Source: Streptantibioticus cattleyicolor NRRL 8057 = DSM 46488 (GTDB lineage Bacteria; Actinomycetota; Actinomycetes; Streptomycetales; Streptomycetaceae). From it: DNA of 64,000 bases. The notes under the pieces are model-generated. The model was not told the DNA's origin, did not search any database, and worked only from the letters and a program-made list of their open reading frames with translations. The stretch covers positions 4,381,228 through 4,445,227 of the forward strand of contig NC_017586.1 in NCBI RefSeq assembly GCF_000240165.1, read 5' to 3'. The position numbers were made by a program, and so were the translations under genes. Position 1 is the stretch's first letter. Each line of letters begins with the position of its first letter. Of the stretch, positions 34,232 through 46,612 are shown piece by piece.

Positions 34232-37200
34232 TCAGATCTCGAAGACTTCCTTCACCAGCTGCGCCTGCTCGGCCTGGTGGCGCTTGGCCGAGCCCACGGC
34301 CGGCGACGACGAGGCCGGACGCGAGACGCGCCGCAGCCGGTCGGCGTTGTCCGGGGCGGCACCGAGCACCAGGTCCAGGTGGTCGATCAGGTTGAGCGCG
34401 ATGAACGGCCAGGCACCCTGGTTGGCCGGCTCCTCCTGGGCCCACACGTACTTCTGGGCCTTGGTGTACTTGGCCAGCTCCGCCTGGATCTCCGCGCCGG
34501 GCAGCGGGTAGAGCCGCTCGATGCGGATCAGCGCCACCTCGTCGGCCTTGCGCGCGGTGCGCTCGGCCAGCAGGTCGTAGTAGACCTTGCCGGAGCAGAA
34601 GACGACCTTGCGCACGCCGTCCGGGTCCACGGTGTCGCCGATCACCGGGCGGAAGCCGCCGGTGGTGAACTCCTCCGCCTTCGACGCCGCCGCCTTCAGC
34701 CGCAGCATGGACTTCGGGGTGAAGACCACCAGCGGCTTGTGGTGCGGGTTGTGGACCTGCCAGCGCAGCAGGTGGAAGTAGTTCGACGGCAGGGTCGGCA
34801 TGGCCACCGTCATGTTGTTCTGCGCGCACAGCTGGAGGTAGCGCTCGATCCGGGCCGAGGAGTGGTCCGGGCCCTGGCCCTCGTAACCGTGCGGCAGCAG
34901 CAGGACGACGCCGGAGGTCTGGCCCCACTTCTGCTCGGAGGCCGAGATGTACTCGTCCACCACGTTCTGCGCGCCGTTGGCGAAGTCGCCGAACTGCGCC
35001 TCCCACATCACCAGCGCGTCCGGACGGGCCAGCGAGTAGCCGTACTCGAAGCCCATGGCCGCGTACTCGCTCAGCAGCGAGTCGTAGACCATGAAGCGCG
35101 CCTGGTCCTCGGAGAGGTAGAGCAGCGGGGTGTAGTCCTCGCCGGTCTCCCGGTCCACCAGCACCGCGTGGCGCTGGCCGAAGGTGCCACGCCGGGAGTC
35201 CTGGCCGGCCAGCCGGACCGGGGTGCCCTCCATCAGCAGCGAACCGAAGGCCAGCGTCTCACCCGTCGCCCAGTCGATGGTGCCGTCCTCCACGCTGGCC
35301 GCGCGCCGCTGGAGCTGCGGCAGCAGCCGCGGGTGGACGGTGACCCGCTCGGGCAGGTTGACCTGCGACTCGGCGATCCGCTTGAGGACCTCCTGGGAGA
35401 TCGCGGTGTCCACGTGCACCGGGAACTGCGACTGCGGCGCGGGCTCGGGGGCCTCGGCCGGGGCGGAGACCGCCTCGCGCACCTCGGTGAAGACCTTCTC
35501 CAGCTGGCCCTGGTAGTCCTGGAGCGCCTGCTCGGCCTCTTCCAGGGTGATGTCGCCGCGGCCGATCAGCGACTCGGTGTACAGCTTGCGCACCGAGCGC
35601 TTCTTGTCGATCAGGTCGTACATCAGCGGCTGGGTGAACGAGGGGTTGTCGGCCTCGTTGTGGCCCCGGCGCCGGTAGCAGACCAGGTCGATCACGACGT
35701 CCTTGTTGAACGCCTGGCGGAACTCGAAGGCCAGCCGCGCCACGCGCACCACGGCCTCCGGGTCGTCCCCGTTGACGTGGAAGATCGGCGCCTCGATCAT
35801 GCGGGCCACGTCGGTGCAGTACATCGACGAGCGGGAGGCGGTCGGCGCGGCGGTGAAGCCCACCTGGTTGTTGATGACGATGTGCACGGTGCCGCCGGTG
35901 CGGTAGCCGCGCAGCTGCGACATGTTGAGCGTCTCGGCCACCACGCCCTGGCCGGCGAAGGCCGCGTCGCCGTGGAGCTGGACCGGCAGGACGGTGAAGT
36001 CGGTGCCGGCCTTGCCGATGATGTCCTGCTTGGCCCGGGAGATGCCCTCGACGACCGGGTCGACGGTTTCCAGGTGCGAGGGGTTGGCGGCCAGCGAGAC
36101 CTTGATCTGCTCGCCGTCCAGGCCGGTGAAGGTGCCCTCGGCGCCCAGGTGGTACTTCACGTCGCCGGAGCCGTGCATCGACTTCGGGTCGAGGTTGCCC
36201 TCGAACTCGCGGAAGATCTGCGCGTAGGACTTGCCGACGATGTTGGCGAGCACGTTGAGCCGGCCACGGTGGGCCATGCCGATGACGACCTCGTCCAGCC
36301 GCGCCTCGGCGGCGGCGTCCAGCACCGAGTCCAGCAGCGGGATGACGGACTCGCCGCCCTCCAGCGAGAAGCGCTTCTGGCCGACGTACTTGGTCTGCAG
36401 GAAGGTCTCGAACGCCTCGGCCGCGTTCAACCGGCGCAGGATGCGCAGTTGTTCCTCACGCTCGGGCTTGGCGTGCGGGCGCTCCACCCGGTCCTGGATC
36501 CACTTGCGCTGCTTGGGGTCCTGGATGTGCATGAACTCGATGCCGACGGTGCGGCAGTACGAGTCGCGGAGCACCCCGAGGATGTCCCGCAGCGTCATCA
36601 TCGACTTGCCGGCGAAGCCGCCGACCGCGAACTCCCGCTCCAGGTCCCACAGGGTGAGGCCGTGCTCGGTGATGTCCAGGTCGGGGTGCTTGCGCTGCTT
36701 GTACTCCAGCGGGTCGGTGTCGGCCATGACGTGGCCGCGCACCCGGTAGGAGTGGATCAGCTCGAAGACCCGGGCGGCCTTGGTGACGTCGTCGTCGTGG
36801 CCGGCGTCGATGTCCTGCCGCCAGCGCACCGGCTCGTAGGGGATGCGCAGCGACTCGAAGATCTCGTCGTAGAAGCCGTTCTCGCCCAGCAGCAGCTGGT
36901 GCATCACGCGCAGGAACTCGCCGGAGGCGGCGCCCTGGATCACCCGGTGGTCGTAGGTGCTGGTCAGCGTCATCACCTTGGAGACGCCGAGCCGGTTGAG
37001 GGCGTCCTGGGAGGTGCCCTGGAACTCCGCCGGGTAGTCCATGGAGCCGACGCCCATGATCATGGACTGGCCGGGCATCAGCCGCGGCACCGAGTGGACG
37101 GTGCCGATGCCGCCGGGGTTGGTCAGCGAGCAGGTGACGCCGGTGAAGTCGTCCATGGTCAGCTTGCCCGCGCGGGCCCGCCGGACGATGTCCTCGTACG

Positions 37201-38089
37201 CCTGCCAGAACTCGAAGAAGCCCAGCGTCTCGGCCTTCTTGATGGCGGCGACCACGAGCTGGCGCTCACCGCTGGACTTCACCAGGTCGATGGCGAGGCC
37301 CAGGTTGACGTGGTCCGGCTTGACCAGCGTCGGCTTGCCGTCCTTGACGGTGAACGCGTGGTTCATCGCCGGCATGACCTTCATCGCCTGCACCATCGCG
37401 TAGCCGATGATGTGGGTGAAGGAGACCTTGCCGCCGCGCGCCCGCTTCAGGTGGTTGTTGATGACGATGCGGTTGTCGAACAGCAGCTTGACCGGGATGG
37501 CCCGCACGCTGGTCGCGGTCGGCAGCTCAAGGCTGGCGTTCATGTTCTTGGCGACCGCCGCGGAGGGGCCGCGCAGCGTGACGTACTCGGTCACCGGCTC
37601 CTGCGCGGCCGGCTGCTCGGCCGGGGTGGCCGGCCCCGCGGCGGCGGGCGCGGCGGCCGGGCCGGTCTTGGCCGGGGCCGCGGGCCGGGCGGCCGGGGCG
37701 GCGGGCGCGGGCTGCGCCGGGGCCGGCTTGGCCGCGGGCGCGCTCGTGCTTCCGGCCGCCTGCGGGGCCGTCTGCTGTGCGGGGGCAGACGGAGCCGCGG
37801 CGGCCGGAGCGGGGGTGCCGTTGGCGGGCTGGGTGGCGGTGGGAGCAGCGGGCGCGGAGCCCTGGTTCTTCGGCGCGGCCGGCCCCGCGGAGCCCGCGGC
37901 GTCGGCGCCCGGCTTGTAGTCGGCGAAGAAGTCCCACCAGGCTCGGTCTACCGAGTTCGGGTCCTGGAGGTACTGCTGGTAGATCTCATCGACGAGCCAC
38001 TCGTTGGCGCCGAAACCGGCGGCGGGGTTCTTCCCCTCACCGTCGGAGTCGGTCGGGACGCTCGATGTGTTGGGGGACTGTGACGACAC
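34232..38089 (-). CDS. kgd: Multifunctional 2-oxoglutarate dehydrogenase (E1/E2 fusion, KGD type)
   Basis: This 1,285-residue actinobacterial enzyme combines a short E1o-like N-terminus ([16 protein letters not shown]), a Pro/Ala linker, an E2 succinyltransferase-like core (DHRVIQGA) and a full thiamine-dependent E1 decarboxylase (about 400-1285). The thiamine-binding [18 protein letters not shown] lies near residue 706. It decarboxylates 2-oxoglutarate in the TCA cycle and feeds succinyl-CoA formation. There is no lipoyl domain in the fusion, as usual for KGD. GTG 38089 gives the family-type N-terminus; GTG 38116 is an alternative. FHA-protein GarA/OdhI inhibition is known for relatives. The next gene on the same strand is a kinase 274 bases upstream. 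Confidence 0.95.
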   Translation of the reverse strand: MSSQSPNTSSVPTDSDGEGKNPAAGFGANEWLVDEIYQQYLQDPNSVDRAWWDFFADYKPGADAAGSAGPAAPKNQGSAPAAPTATQPANGTPAPAAAAPSAPAQQTAPQAAGSTSAPAAKPAPAQPAPAAPAARPAAPAKTGPAAAPAAAGPATPAEQPAAQEPVTEYVTLRGPSAAVAKNMNASLELPTATSVRAIPVKLLFDNRIVINNHLKRARGGKVSFTHIIGYAMVQAMKVMPAMNHAFTVKDGKPTLVKPDHVNLGLAIDLVKSSGERQLVVAAIKKAETLGFFEFWQAYEDIVRRARAGKLTMDDFTGVTCSLTNPGGIGTVHSVPRLMPGQSMIMGVGSMDYPAEFQGTSQDALNRLGVSKVMTLTSTYDHRVIQGAASGEFLRVMHQLLLGENGFYDEIFESLRIPYEPVRWRQDIDAGHDDDVTKAARVFELIHSYRVRGHVMADTDPLEYKQRKHPDLDITEHGLTLWDLEREFAVGGFAGKSMMTLRDILGVLRDSYCRTVGIEFMHIQDPKQRKWIQDRVERPHAKPEREEQLRILRRLNAAEAFETFLQTKYVGQKRFSLEGGESVIPLLDSVLDAAAEARLDEVVIGMAHRGRLNVLANIVGKSYAQIFREFEGNLDPKSMHGSGDVKYHLGAEGTFTGLDGEQIKVSLAANPSHLETVDPVVEGISRAKQDIIGKAGTDFTVLPVQLHGDAAFAGQGVVAETLNMSQLRGYRTGGTVHIVINNQVGFTAAPTASRSSMYCTDVARMIEAPIFHVNGDDPEAVVRVARLAFEFRQAFNKDVVIDLVCYRRRGHNEADNPSFTQPLMYDLIDKKRSVRKLYTESLIGRGDITLEEAEQALQDYQGQLEKVFTEVREAVSAPAEAPEPAPQSQFPVHVDTAISQEVLKRIAESQVNLPERVTVHPRLLPQLQRRAASVEDGTIDWATGETLAFGSLLMEGTPVRLAGQDSRRGTFGQRHAVLVDRETGEDYTPLLYLSEDQARFMVYDSLLSEYAAMGFEYGYSLARPDALVMWEAQFGDFANGAQNVVDEYISASEQKWGQTSGVVLLLPHGYEGQGPDHSSARIERYLQLCAQNNMTVAMPTLPSNYFHLLRWQVHNPHHKPLVVFTPKSMLRLKAAASKAEEFTTGGFRPVIGDTVDPDGVRKVVFCSGKVYYDLLAERTARKADEVALIRIERLYPLPGAEIQAELAKYTKAQKYVWAQEEPANQGAWPFIALNLIDHLDLVLGAAPDNADRLRRVSRPASSSPAVGSAKRHQAEQAQLVKEVFEI

Positions 38090-38359
38090 GGCGGCAACCG
38101 CCCTCTTCCGCTTCACAAGGTGGTGGACAGCGGGAATAAAGGCTACGCCTACCGGGCGGGTCGGCGCAGGTTACGAGGGGCAGTCGTCGCGCACGTCACA
38201 CCCGGAGGCGGGTTTGGCAGCTGTCCTGGACGGGAAATCGGCATTCTTTTGGGCGTCCGCGCGTCCGTGCGGGACGGAAGCGGGGGCGCTCGGTCGTTTA
38301 TGGCAGGGGTTATCCGGTTTTCGGCACCGATCAACCGTTCGGTACCTCTATGCCACCCT

Positions 38360-38374
38360 ACGTCAATGTGACGT
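38360..38374. promoter_or_regulatory. Perfect ACGTCA-ATG-TGACGT inverted repeat
   Basis: Six-base arms ACGTCA (38360-38365) and TGACGT (38369-38374) are separated by ATG. The site overlaps the stop of the kinase gene and lies about 270 bases upstream of kgd. It could be an operator for kgd; nothing else supports it. Confidence 0.35.
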
Positions 38375-39508
38375 CGTACTTTTACCCGGAAGGGTGAGAC
38401 GGATGCGGCATCCGCGTGCCGACTCGGCCACCCGGATCCGGCCTCCGTGCAGCTCCACCGCCCACCGGGCGATGGCCAGCCCCAGTCCGGTGCCGCCGTC
38501 GCTGCCGGAGCCCTCCGCGGCGGGCGCGCTGCCCCGGCTGAACCGTTCGAAGACCGTGGACCACTCCGACTCGGGGATCCCCGGGCCCTCGTCCAGCACC
38601 TCCAGCTCCAGCGACTCCGGGGCGTCGCCGGACCGGGCCCGCACCGTCACCCGGCCGCTGGGCGGGCTGTGCTTGACCGCGTTGTCCACCAGGTTGGAGA
38701 CCACCTGGTGGAGGCGTTCCGGGTCGGCGTACGCGGTCAGCTCCGGCGGCGAGACGTCCAGGTGCAGATGGACGTCGTTGCGGGAGCGCGAGTGGGTCTC
38801 CAGCGCCACCCCGGGCTTGATGCTGGCCGCCTTGAGCACGCCGGACAGGTACGGCCACACCTCGAAGCGGCGGGCGTTGAGCGGCACCACCCCGCTGTCC
38901 AGCCGGGACAGGTCGAGCAGGTCGCCGACGAGCCGGCCGAGGCGCTCGGTCTGCGCCAGCGCCGCGCGCATGGTCTCCGGGTCCGCCTCGCAGACCCCGT
39001 CCACCACGTTCTCCAGCAGCGCCCGCAGCCCCGATATGGGGGTGCGCAGCTCGTGCGAGACGTTGGCCACCAGCTCCTTGCGGTGGCGGTCGGCGGCCTC
39101 CAGGTCGGCCGCCATGCTGTTGAACGTCACCGCCAGCTCGCCCAGCTCGTCCCGGCGCCCGGTCCGCACCCGGCGGCTGTAGTCGCCCTGGGCCATCGCC
39201 TTGGCCACCGCCGTCATCTCCCGCAGCGGCGAGGTCAGGCCGTGCGAGACGAACTGCATCAGCAGCATCGAGGTGATGATCGAGAAGATGGTGATCACCC
39301 GCAGCTCGGTCTCCGAGTGGATCGCCACCAGCACCAGCAGCGTGGTCAGGAAGACCGAGGAGATCACCAGCAGGCCCAGCGCCGCCTTGATCGACCGGTA
39401 CGGGTCCACCGGGCGCAGCGCCTCCCACAGCTTCCGCAGGGCGCCCGCCGCCTCAGGGGAGCGGCACGCCCGTCCGGGGAGGCGGGGACGCGGCAGCCGT
39501 GGCGTCAC
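38363..39508 (-). CDS. Membrane sensor histidine kinase (HAMP, HisKA, HATPase)
   Basis: This 381-residue kinase has two N-terminal membrane helices (about 41-63 and 70-90) with almost no extracellular loop, a HAMP linker (about 90-140), HisKA with His152 in VANVSHELRTPISG, and an HATPase with the N box VVSNLVDNAVKHS, DEGPGIP and GGTGLGLAI. Short external loops suggest sensing in the membrane or cytoplasm rather than a soluble ligand. GTG 39508 lies within the stop of the response-regulator gene (GTGA), so the pair is translationally coupled. The signal is unknown. Confidence 0.9.
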   Translation of the reverse strand: MTPRLPRPRLPGRACRSPEAAGALRKLWEALRPVDPYRSIKAALGLLVISSVFLTTLLVLVAIHSETELRVITIFSIITSMLLMQFVSHGLTSPLREMTAVAKAMAQGDYSRRVRTGRRDELGELAVTFNSMAADLEAADRHRKELVANVSHELRTPISGLRALLENVVDGVCEADPETMRAALAQTERLGRLVGDLLDLSRLDSGVVPLNARRFEVWPYLSGVLKAASIKPGVALETHSRSRNDVHLHLDVSPPELTAYADPERLHQVVSNLVDNAVKHSPPSGRVTVRARSGDAPESLELEVLDEGPGIPESEWSTVFERFSRGSAPAAEGSGSDGGTGLGLAIARWAVELHGGRIRVAESARGCRIRLTLPGKSTTSH

Positions 39509-40251
39509 GGCGCCGGGGTCTCCAGCGCGTACCCGACGCCGTGCACCGTGCGGATGCGTTCGGCGCCGATCTTGCGGCGCAGCGCCTTGATGTGGCTGTC
39601 GACGGTGCGGGTGCCGGAGGCGTCCGCCCAGTCCCACACCTCGGCCAGCAGCTGCTCGCGGGAGAGCACCGCGCGCGGGGTCTGGGCCAGGCAGGCCAGC
39701 AGGTCGAACTCGGTGGGGGTGAGGTGGACGTCGTCGCCGCGCACCCGGACCCGGCGCTGGGCGTGGTCGATGGCGAGGTCGCCCAGTTGCAGGGTGCCGC
39801 CGCGGGGGCTGCGGGCGGCCACCGCGGCCCGTTCCACCCGGCGCAGCAGCACGTGCACCCGGGCGGCCAGCTCACGCATGGAGAACGGCTTGGTCATGTA
39901 GTCGTCGGCGCCCACCCCGAGGCCGACCAGCATGTCGGTCTCGTCGTCCCGGGCGGTGAGCATCAGCACCGGCACCGGGCGCTGCGCCTGGACCCGGCGG
40001 CAGACCTCCAGGCCGTCGTAGCCGGGCAGCATCACGTCGAGCACCAGCAGATCGGGCTGCCAGTTGTGGGCGGCGTCCACCGCGGCCGGGCCGTCGCCCG
40101 CGGTGTGGACCTGGAAGCCCTCGGCCCGCAGCCGGACCGCGATGGCCTCCGCGATCGTCGGGTCGTCCTCGACGACGAGCACGCGGCGCTGGGTGCCCGG
40201 CAACGAGGCACCGGCCGTACCGTGCGCCGCACTCGTCTGTGTGTTCTCCAT
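39505..40251 (-). CDS. OmpR-family response regulator
   Basis: This 248-residue regulator has a receiver domain (about 22-135) with acidic pocket Asp29/Asp30, phosphoacceptor Asp72 in LLVLDVMLPGYDG, and Lys121 in MTKPF. A winged-helix DNA-binding domain (about 150-245) ends with IRTVHGVGYALE. It is the partner of the coupled histidine kinase gene downstream and should bind DNA as a dimer when phosphorylated. The start at 40251 gives a 20-residue flexible leader; the longer frame covers the intergenic region. Confidence 0.92.
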   Translation of the reverse strand: MENTQTSAAHGTAGASLPGTQRRVLVVEDDPTIAEAIAVRLRAEGFQVHTAGDGPAAVDAAHNWQPDLLVLDVMLPGYDGLEVCRRVQAQRPVPVLMLTARDDETDMLVGLGVGADDYMTKPFSMRELAARVHVLLRRVERAAVAARSPRGGTLQLGDLAIDHAQRRVRVRGDDVHLTPTEFDLLACLAQTPRAVLSREQLLAEVWDWADASGTRTVDSHIKALRRKIGAERIRTVHGVGYALETPAP

Positions 40252-40315
40252 CGGGCCCGCCCCCACTTGGTCGCGCTGCTTGGGAAGCAGCGTAAGGGGC
40301 GCGCGCGGCCCTCGG

Positions 40316-40993
40316 CTACGCGGCCCGTACGGCGAGGTGGACAACATTGGGCACACCACGCGCGACCGGCACCGCAATGGTCCGGACCTGCTGGAATCCG
40401 AAGTTCCGCAGCGCCTCCTCGAACTCCGCCGACGGCTGCGCCGACCAGATGGCCAAGACCCCGCCGGGGACAAGGCGATCACGGCACGCGGCGAGCCCGG
40501 CGGGCGCGTACAGACCGTCGTTGGACTCGGTGACCGTCCACTGCGGCCCGTTGTCGACGTCCAGGCAGAGTGCGTCGTACGTCACATCGGCGGTGCGCAG
40601 GTGGTCGAGGAGGTCGGCCACGACCACGGTGACCCGGGGATCGGCGAGCGCGCCGGCGGTGAGGGAGCCCAGCGGGCCGGTGCGGTGCCAGTCGACCACG
40701 GCCGGCTCGCGCTCCACCACGGTCACCGCCGACCAGCGCGGCTCGGCGGCGGCCTCCAGCAGCGAGAAGCCCACGCCCAGGCCGCCGATGAGCACCGAGC
40801 GCCCGGGGCCGGGCGGCAGCGCCTCCAACGCGGCCCGCACCAGCAGCCGTTCGGAGCGGCCGTCGGAGGTGTCCATCAGGAAGCACCCGTTCTCGATGAT
40901 CTCGTAGATCCCGCCGCGTCTTCGCAACACCACTTCGCCGTAGGGGCCTTGGCGCCGTTCCATCACGGTCGCCGCGCCGGTCAGGTCGTCCAT
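40316..40993 (-). CDS. Spermidine synthase-like Rossmann methyltransferase-fold protein
   Basis: This 225-residue protein has the SpeE-like nucleotide motif VLIGGLGVGFSLLE (about 67-80), the acidic TVVEREPAVVDWH and a downstream LCLDVDNGPQW. The core resembles polyamine aminopropyltransferases, but the long membrane or beta N-terminal part of true spermidine synthases is missing. Many actinomycete proteins of this type are annotated as spermine/spermidine synthase domain proteins with unproven activity. It ends 65 bases before the start of the response-regulator gene on the same strand. Confidence 0.75.
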   Translation of the reverse strand: MDDLTGAATVMERRQGPYGEVVLRRRGGIYEIIENGCFLMDTSDGRSERLLVRAALEALPPGPGRSVLIGGLGVGFSLLEAAAEPRWSAVTVVEREPAVVDWHRTGPLGSLTAGALADPRVTVVVADLLDHLRTADVTYDALCLDVDNGPQWTVTESNDGLYAPAGLAACRDRLVPGGVLAIWSAQPSAEFEEALRNFGFQQVRTIAVPVARGVPNVVHLAVRAA

Positions 40994-41095
40994 GGCGCCA
41001 GGTTAACCGCGGCCGGCCCGGCGCCCGCCGGGGGCTGATCGCTCACAGCGAACAGAATCACGCGATGGACGGGGAACATCGGGGCCATCAGAAGC

Positions 41096-41116
41096 ATTGA
41101 GTCGATACAGCTCAAC
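41096..41116. promoter_or_regulatory. HspR/HAIR-like box upstream of lon
   Basis: The sequence reads A-TTGAGT-N7-GCTCAA-C (TTGAGT at 41097-41102, CTCAA at 41111-41115). This differs from the HspR consensus CTTGAGT-N7-ACTCAAG only at three outer or inner positions. It lies 22-42 bases before the lon start. HspR repression of lon is known in Streptomyces lividans, so heat-shock control is likely. Confidence 0.72.
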
Positions 41117-41137
41117 TTGCCTGCCTAGGGAGAGATC

Positions 41138-43594
<2,457 letters not shown>

Positions 43595-43600
43595 GCCCGG

Positions 43601-43638
43601 GGCCGGGGCCGTGGACCGCGCGGTCCACGGCCCCGGCC
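43601..43638. terminator. Bidirectional terminator between lon and the lysozyme gene
   Basis: Bases 43601-43619 are the exact reverse complement of 43620-43638: a 38-base palindrome centred on GCGC, 7 bases after the lon stop and 8 before the convergent lysozyme stop. Confidence 0.88.
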
Positions 43639-43645
43639 GGCGGCG

Positions 43646-44494
43646 TCAGCCGGTGGCGAGCGCCTGGAGGCGGTCGTAGGCGCCGTTGAAGTAGTCCTGG
43701 TCACCGGGGAGGGTGCCGGAGTCGGCGTACTGCCAGAAGGTCTGGTAGCCCCAGCCGGCCGGCAGGGTGCCGGGGCCGGTGCTGTACCGGGCGATCCACA
43801 GCGGGTTGGCGGAGGCGAAGCCGCCGTAGTTCCCGGTGCAGCTGGTCCACCAGTCGGTGGTGGTGTAGATCACCGGGTAGCGGCCGGTGCGGGCGTGCAC
43901 CTCGTCGCTGAACGCGGCGATCCAGCCGACCATCGCCGACTGGCTCAGCCCGTAGCAGGTGGCGCCGTAGGGGTTGTACTCGATGTCCAGCGCGGGCGGC
44001 AGCGTCCTGCCGTCGGCCGACCAGCCGCCGCCGTGGCCGACGAAGTAGTCGGCCTGGGTGGCCCCGCCGGAGGTGTCCGGGGTGGCGAAGTGGTAGGCCC
44101 CGCGGATCATGCCCACGTTGTACGAGCCGTTGTACTGCTGGGCGAAGTACGGGTTGGTGTACGTGGTGCTCTCGGTGGCCTTGACGTAGGCGAAGCGGGC
44201 GCCGTTGTTCCAGGCGGTCGACCAGTCGACGTCGCCCTGGTAGGCGCTGACGTCCATGCCGGGGGTCTGGGTGGTCGCCGGGACCACCGGCTCGCCGTGG
44301 CCGCCGCCCTCGTGGGCGCGGACGGTGGAGCCGGCCCAGTCGAGCTGCGGGTGGGTGACGTGGCCGTGCCCGGCCGCCGACGCGGTCCCGGGCAGGGCCA
44401 GCACCGCGGCGAACAGGGTCACCGCCGCCACCAGCCATCCGGCCGCCCGTGAGCGGCCGGGTCTGCGTCGACGTGCGGTCGGGTCGAGGGACAT
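43646..44494 (-). CDS. Secreted GH25 lysozyme (N,O-diacetylmuramidase)
   Basis: This 282-residue secreted muramidase has an N-terminal signal peptide (Arg-rich, then AAGWLVAAVTLFAAVLALPGT, cut near ASA-AG at 40/41) and a GH25 barrel. The catalytic pair is Asp170 and Glu172 in PALDIEYN, with MDVSAYQGDVDW (80-91) at the start of the barrel. It cleaves the beta-1,4 bond of peptidoglycan, in the manner of cellosyl from Streptomyces. A His/Gly-rich spacer (about 41-70) precedes the domain. ATG 44494 follows GGAGG; the TTG at 44506 is rejected. It is divergent from the MarR gene. Confidence 0.92.
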   Translation of the reverse strand: MSLDPTARRRRPGRSRAAGWLVAAVTLFAAVLALPGTASAAGHGHVTHPQLDWAGSTVRAHEGGGHGEPVVPATTQTPGMDVSAYQGDVDWSTAWNNGARFAYVKATESTTYTNPYFAQQYNGSYNVGMIRGAYHFATPDTSGGATQADYFVGHGGGWSADGRTLPPALDIEYNPYGATCYGLSQSAMVGWIAAFSDEVHARTGRYPVIYTTTDWWTSCTGNYGGFASANPLWIARYSTGPGTLPAGWGYQTFWQYADSGTLPGDQDYFNGAYDRLQALATG

Positions 44495-44699
44495 GAACGC
44501 CTCCAAGGTGCGCGTGGATTGCTGCCGGGGGGTTCCTTGGTGTGGTCATGACATATTGCCCACGGCTGACGGTACGCGCGTAGAACGGCGAGGCGGAAGA
44601 GGGCCCGTGGACCGCCGTTGGTCTAATCCTCCGGAATACTGGAGGAGCTGCGGTGATGGCAGGCGCTGAAGGAAATCTTCACCGCCGGAAAGGGCTGAC

Positions 44700-45185
44700 G
44701 TGCGGAAGGCCGACGACGGGCGCGACGAAGTGACCGAGGGGGGACCCGGCCCCGAGTGGTACGACCGGGGCATGGACGCCCTCGAACGGGAGATCACCGT
44801 CTTCTACCGGCGGGCCCGCGCCTCCTCCGGGGAGATGGCCCGCCAGGTCCACCCCGAACTCGAACCCGCCGCCTACGGGCTGCTGGTCCGGCTGGAGGAG
44901 ACCGGCCCGGAACGCGCCACCGAACTCGCCGCGTACTTCGGCGTCGGCAAGGCCACCATGAGCCGCCAACTGCGCGCCCTCGAACAACTCGGCCTCGTCG
45001 CCCGCGAACCCGACCCGGCCGACGGCCGCGCGTTCCTCCTCCGCCTCACCGACGAGGGACACCACCGTCTCGGCCGCGTCCGCGAAGCGCGCCGCGCGCG
45101 CTACTGGCGGCAACTCGCCGAATGGGACCCCCGCGACGTCCGCGAACTCGCCCGCCTCCTCCACCGCCTGAACACCGCCCCCTAA
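44700..45185 (+). CDS. MarR-family transcriptional regulator
   Basis: This 161-residue regulator has a MarR winged helix: ATELAAYFGVGKATMSRQLRALEQLGLV, then the wing REPDPADGRAFLLRLTDEG. Dimerisation helices flank it (about 20-60 and 120-155). The GTG start at 44700 gives a 24-residue charged leader; the internal ATG near residue 25 is an alternative. It is divergent from the lysozyme gene, with about 205 bases between. The ligand and targets are unknown. Confidence 0.85.
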   Translation: MRKADDGRDEVTEGGPGPEWYDRGMDALEREITVFYRRARASSGEMARQVHPELEPAAYGLLVRLEETGPERATELAAYFGVGKATMSRQLRALEQLGLVAREPDPADGRAFLLRLTDEGHHRLGRVREARRARYWRQLAEWDPRDVRELARLLHRLNTAP

Positions 45186-45721
45186 CGGCCCCGCTACGCG
45201 CTTGCGGCCAACCATTACTCCGTGGCCCGGTTCGCCCGGTTCGGGGTGCCGGGGTGGCCTCCGGCGGCCCCTGTCCGGTGGGGGGTTGGGGTGGGTTTGG
45301 TTTGGTTCGGCACGGGGTGGGTTCGCCTACTGCCGGTACGGGGTCGGGGGCGCGCCGGGGGTGACTCCTCGCTCCAGGTTTCGTTGTCGGCTTTCCTCCG
45401 CCCCGCTGGGTCGCTGCGGGGACACCCCCGGCACACCCCCTTGTGCCGTCGTGCGGGTGCCTCTCTTCGCGGGTGGGGGTGAGTGAGGAGGTTGGGGTCA
45501 CCCCGGTCTTTTTCTCACCCCCTCCGTGCCGCAGCGCGGAACGATGCAGAACGGGGGCGTGCAGGGGTGTCCCCGCAGCGACCCAGCAGCCGGAGCCAAG
45601 CCTTGGCGGATACGGGGAGCGAGGAGTCACCCCGGAGGGCCCCCGGAAACCCAGGAAGACAGTGCGCATCCCGCACTAGACGAATACAGCCACGGGTGGG
45701 CGGGGGGAAACATCCGTGACG
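45186..45721. other. 536-bp gene-free interval carrying a nested inverted-repeat element
   Basis: There is no convincing gene here: every open frame is short, Arg/Pro/Gly-rich and present in several frames at once. The interval holds the inverted repeat described separately (45358-45633), flanked by G/T-rich sequence at 45250-45330 and C/A-rich sequence at 45640-45700. Confidence 0.6.
45358..45633. repeat. Nested long inverted repeat (about 276 bp)
   Basis: Three arm pairs are nested in order: an outer 18-bp perfect pair (45358-45375 with 45616-45633, GGGGTGACTCCTCGCTCC), a middle 24-bp perfect pair (45405-45428 with 45564-45587) and an inner 9-bp pair GGGGGTGAG/CTCACCCCC (45475-45483 with 45514-45522). 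Between arms the halves are diverged but similar. The RNA could fold into one long hairpin. There is no transposase and no clear target duplication, so it may be a degenerate mobile element or a structured RNA. Confidence 0.75.
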
Positions 45722-46612
45722 TCAGCCACGACGAAGGGGGACCGGGGGAACCCCGAGGGCGGCGTGCGTGACCGTCGCGTCGTCGTGGCGCTTACCGCGG
45801 GGGAAGCGCGTACCCGACGGGTCGGCGGCCTCCGCCGCGCGGACCCGGCGGATCACTTCCTCCGGACCCGCCGCGCGAACGACCTCCACCAGCTCCCCCC
45901 ACCCGCACTCGTGGAACACCTCCACCAACCGCGACGCCCCGTCCGTGAGCGCCGTCAGCGAGCGGACATCGGCGCGCGGGGTGGCGCCGGTGACGGCGCG
46001 GGCGGCGACCGAGGGGTCGGCGGCGGCGGTGAAGAAGCCGCCCTCCGCGTTGCGCAGCGCCTCCACCGCCCGCCCGTACTCCGCCCCCGCCACCGCCCGT
46101 TCCGGCGACCCGGGCGGCAGCGCCCGTACCGCGGCCCGCATCGCGCGCACCGGCTCCGGCAACCGGCCGAGGCGGTCGTCGAGCACCGCCCGTACCGACT
46201 CCTCCGCGGTGCGTCCCGTTGTGTCCTCGATCAGCAACACCGAGTCGGATAGCACCAGATGCTCCACCACGTCCCGGTTCCACCGGGCCGCCACCACGGT
46301 TGCCTGCGGCGTGTTCCTATGAGAAAGGTCACATGACGACGCGTGGGATCCGGCCGTGCGGGCGATGGCCTCGGTGAGGCAGTCGGCGAGCGCCGTCCCG
46401 GGGCGCGCGGCGGCCAGCTCCAGCAGGGCGCCACCGAGGCGCGCGGTGAACCAGGGCACGCCGTGTACGCAGCCGGTGCCCGCCGGCGGCGGCGTCACCC
46501 CGTCCAGGACGACCAGTACGCCGCCTTCCCCGGACGCGGGGAGCGCCACCGCGGTGAAGTCCTCGTTGGGGCGTTCGGGGGTACCTGGGCGGGTCGCGGT
46601 CTCGATGCGCAT
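45722..46612 (-). CDS. PP2C-like protein phosphatase domain protein
   Basis: This 296-residue protein shows the PP2C pattern: RPGTPERPNEDF near the N-terminus, VVLDGVTPP, TALTDGASRLVEVF and HDDATVTHAAL near the end. These supply the metal-binding acidic residues of Ser/Thr phosphatases. It lacks membrane helices and other domains. In Streptomyces, many such stand-alone proteins are annotated as integrase or phosphatase-like without tested activity. The start at 46612 is the first Met giving the family N-terminus. The target is unknown. Confidence 0.72.
   Translation of the reverse strand: MRIETATRPGTPERPNEDFTAVALPASGEGGVLVVLDGVTPPPAGTGCVHGVPWFTARLGGALLELAAARPGTALADCLTEAIARTAGSHASSCDLSHRNTPQATVVAARWNRDVVEHLVLSDSVLLIEDTTGRTAEESVRAVLDDRLGRLPEPVRAMRAAVRALPPGSPERAVAGAEYGRAVEALRNAEGGFFTAAADPSVAARAVTGATPRADVRSLTALTDGASRLVEVFHECGWGELVEVVRAAGPEEVIRRVRAAEAADPSGTRFPRGKRHDDATVTHAALGVPPVPLRRG

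Noticed and set aside
31418..38083. Plus-strand open frame of about 2,221 residues
   Set aside because: It is a frame shadow running over the NB-ARC gene and antisense to kgd; composition is Arg/Gly/Pro-rich with no recognisable domains.
44619..44630. TGGTCTAATCCT, resembling a DasR box, between the lysozyme and MarR genes
   Set aside because: Only 9 of 12 core positions match, so it is too weak to call without other support.
45186..45721. Several small open frames in the intergenic interval
   Set aside because: They overlap in four or more frames, have no SD, and lie on the arms of an inverted repeat.
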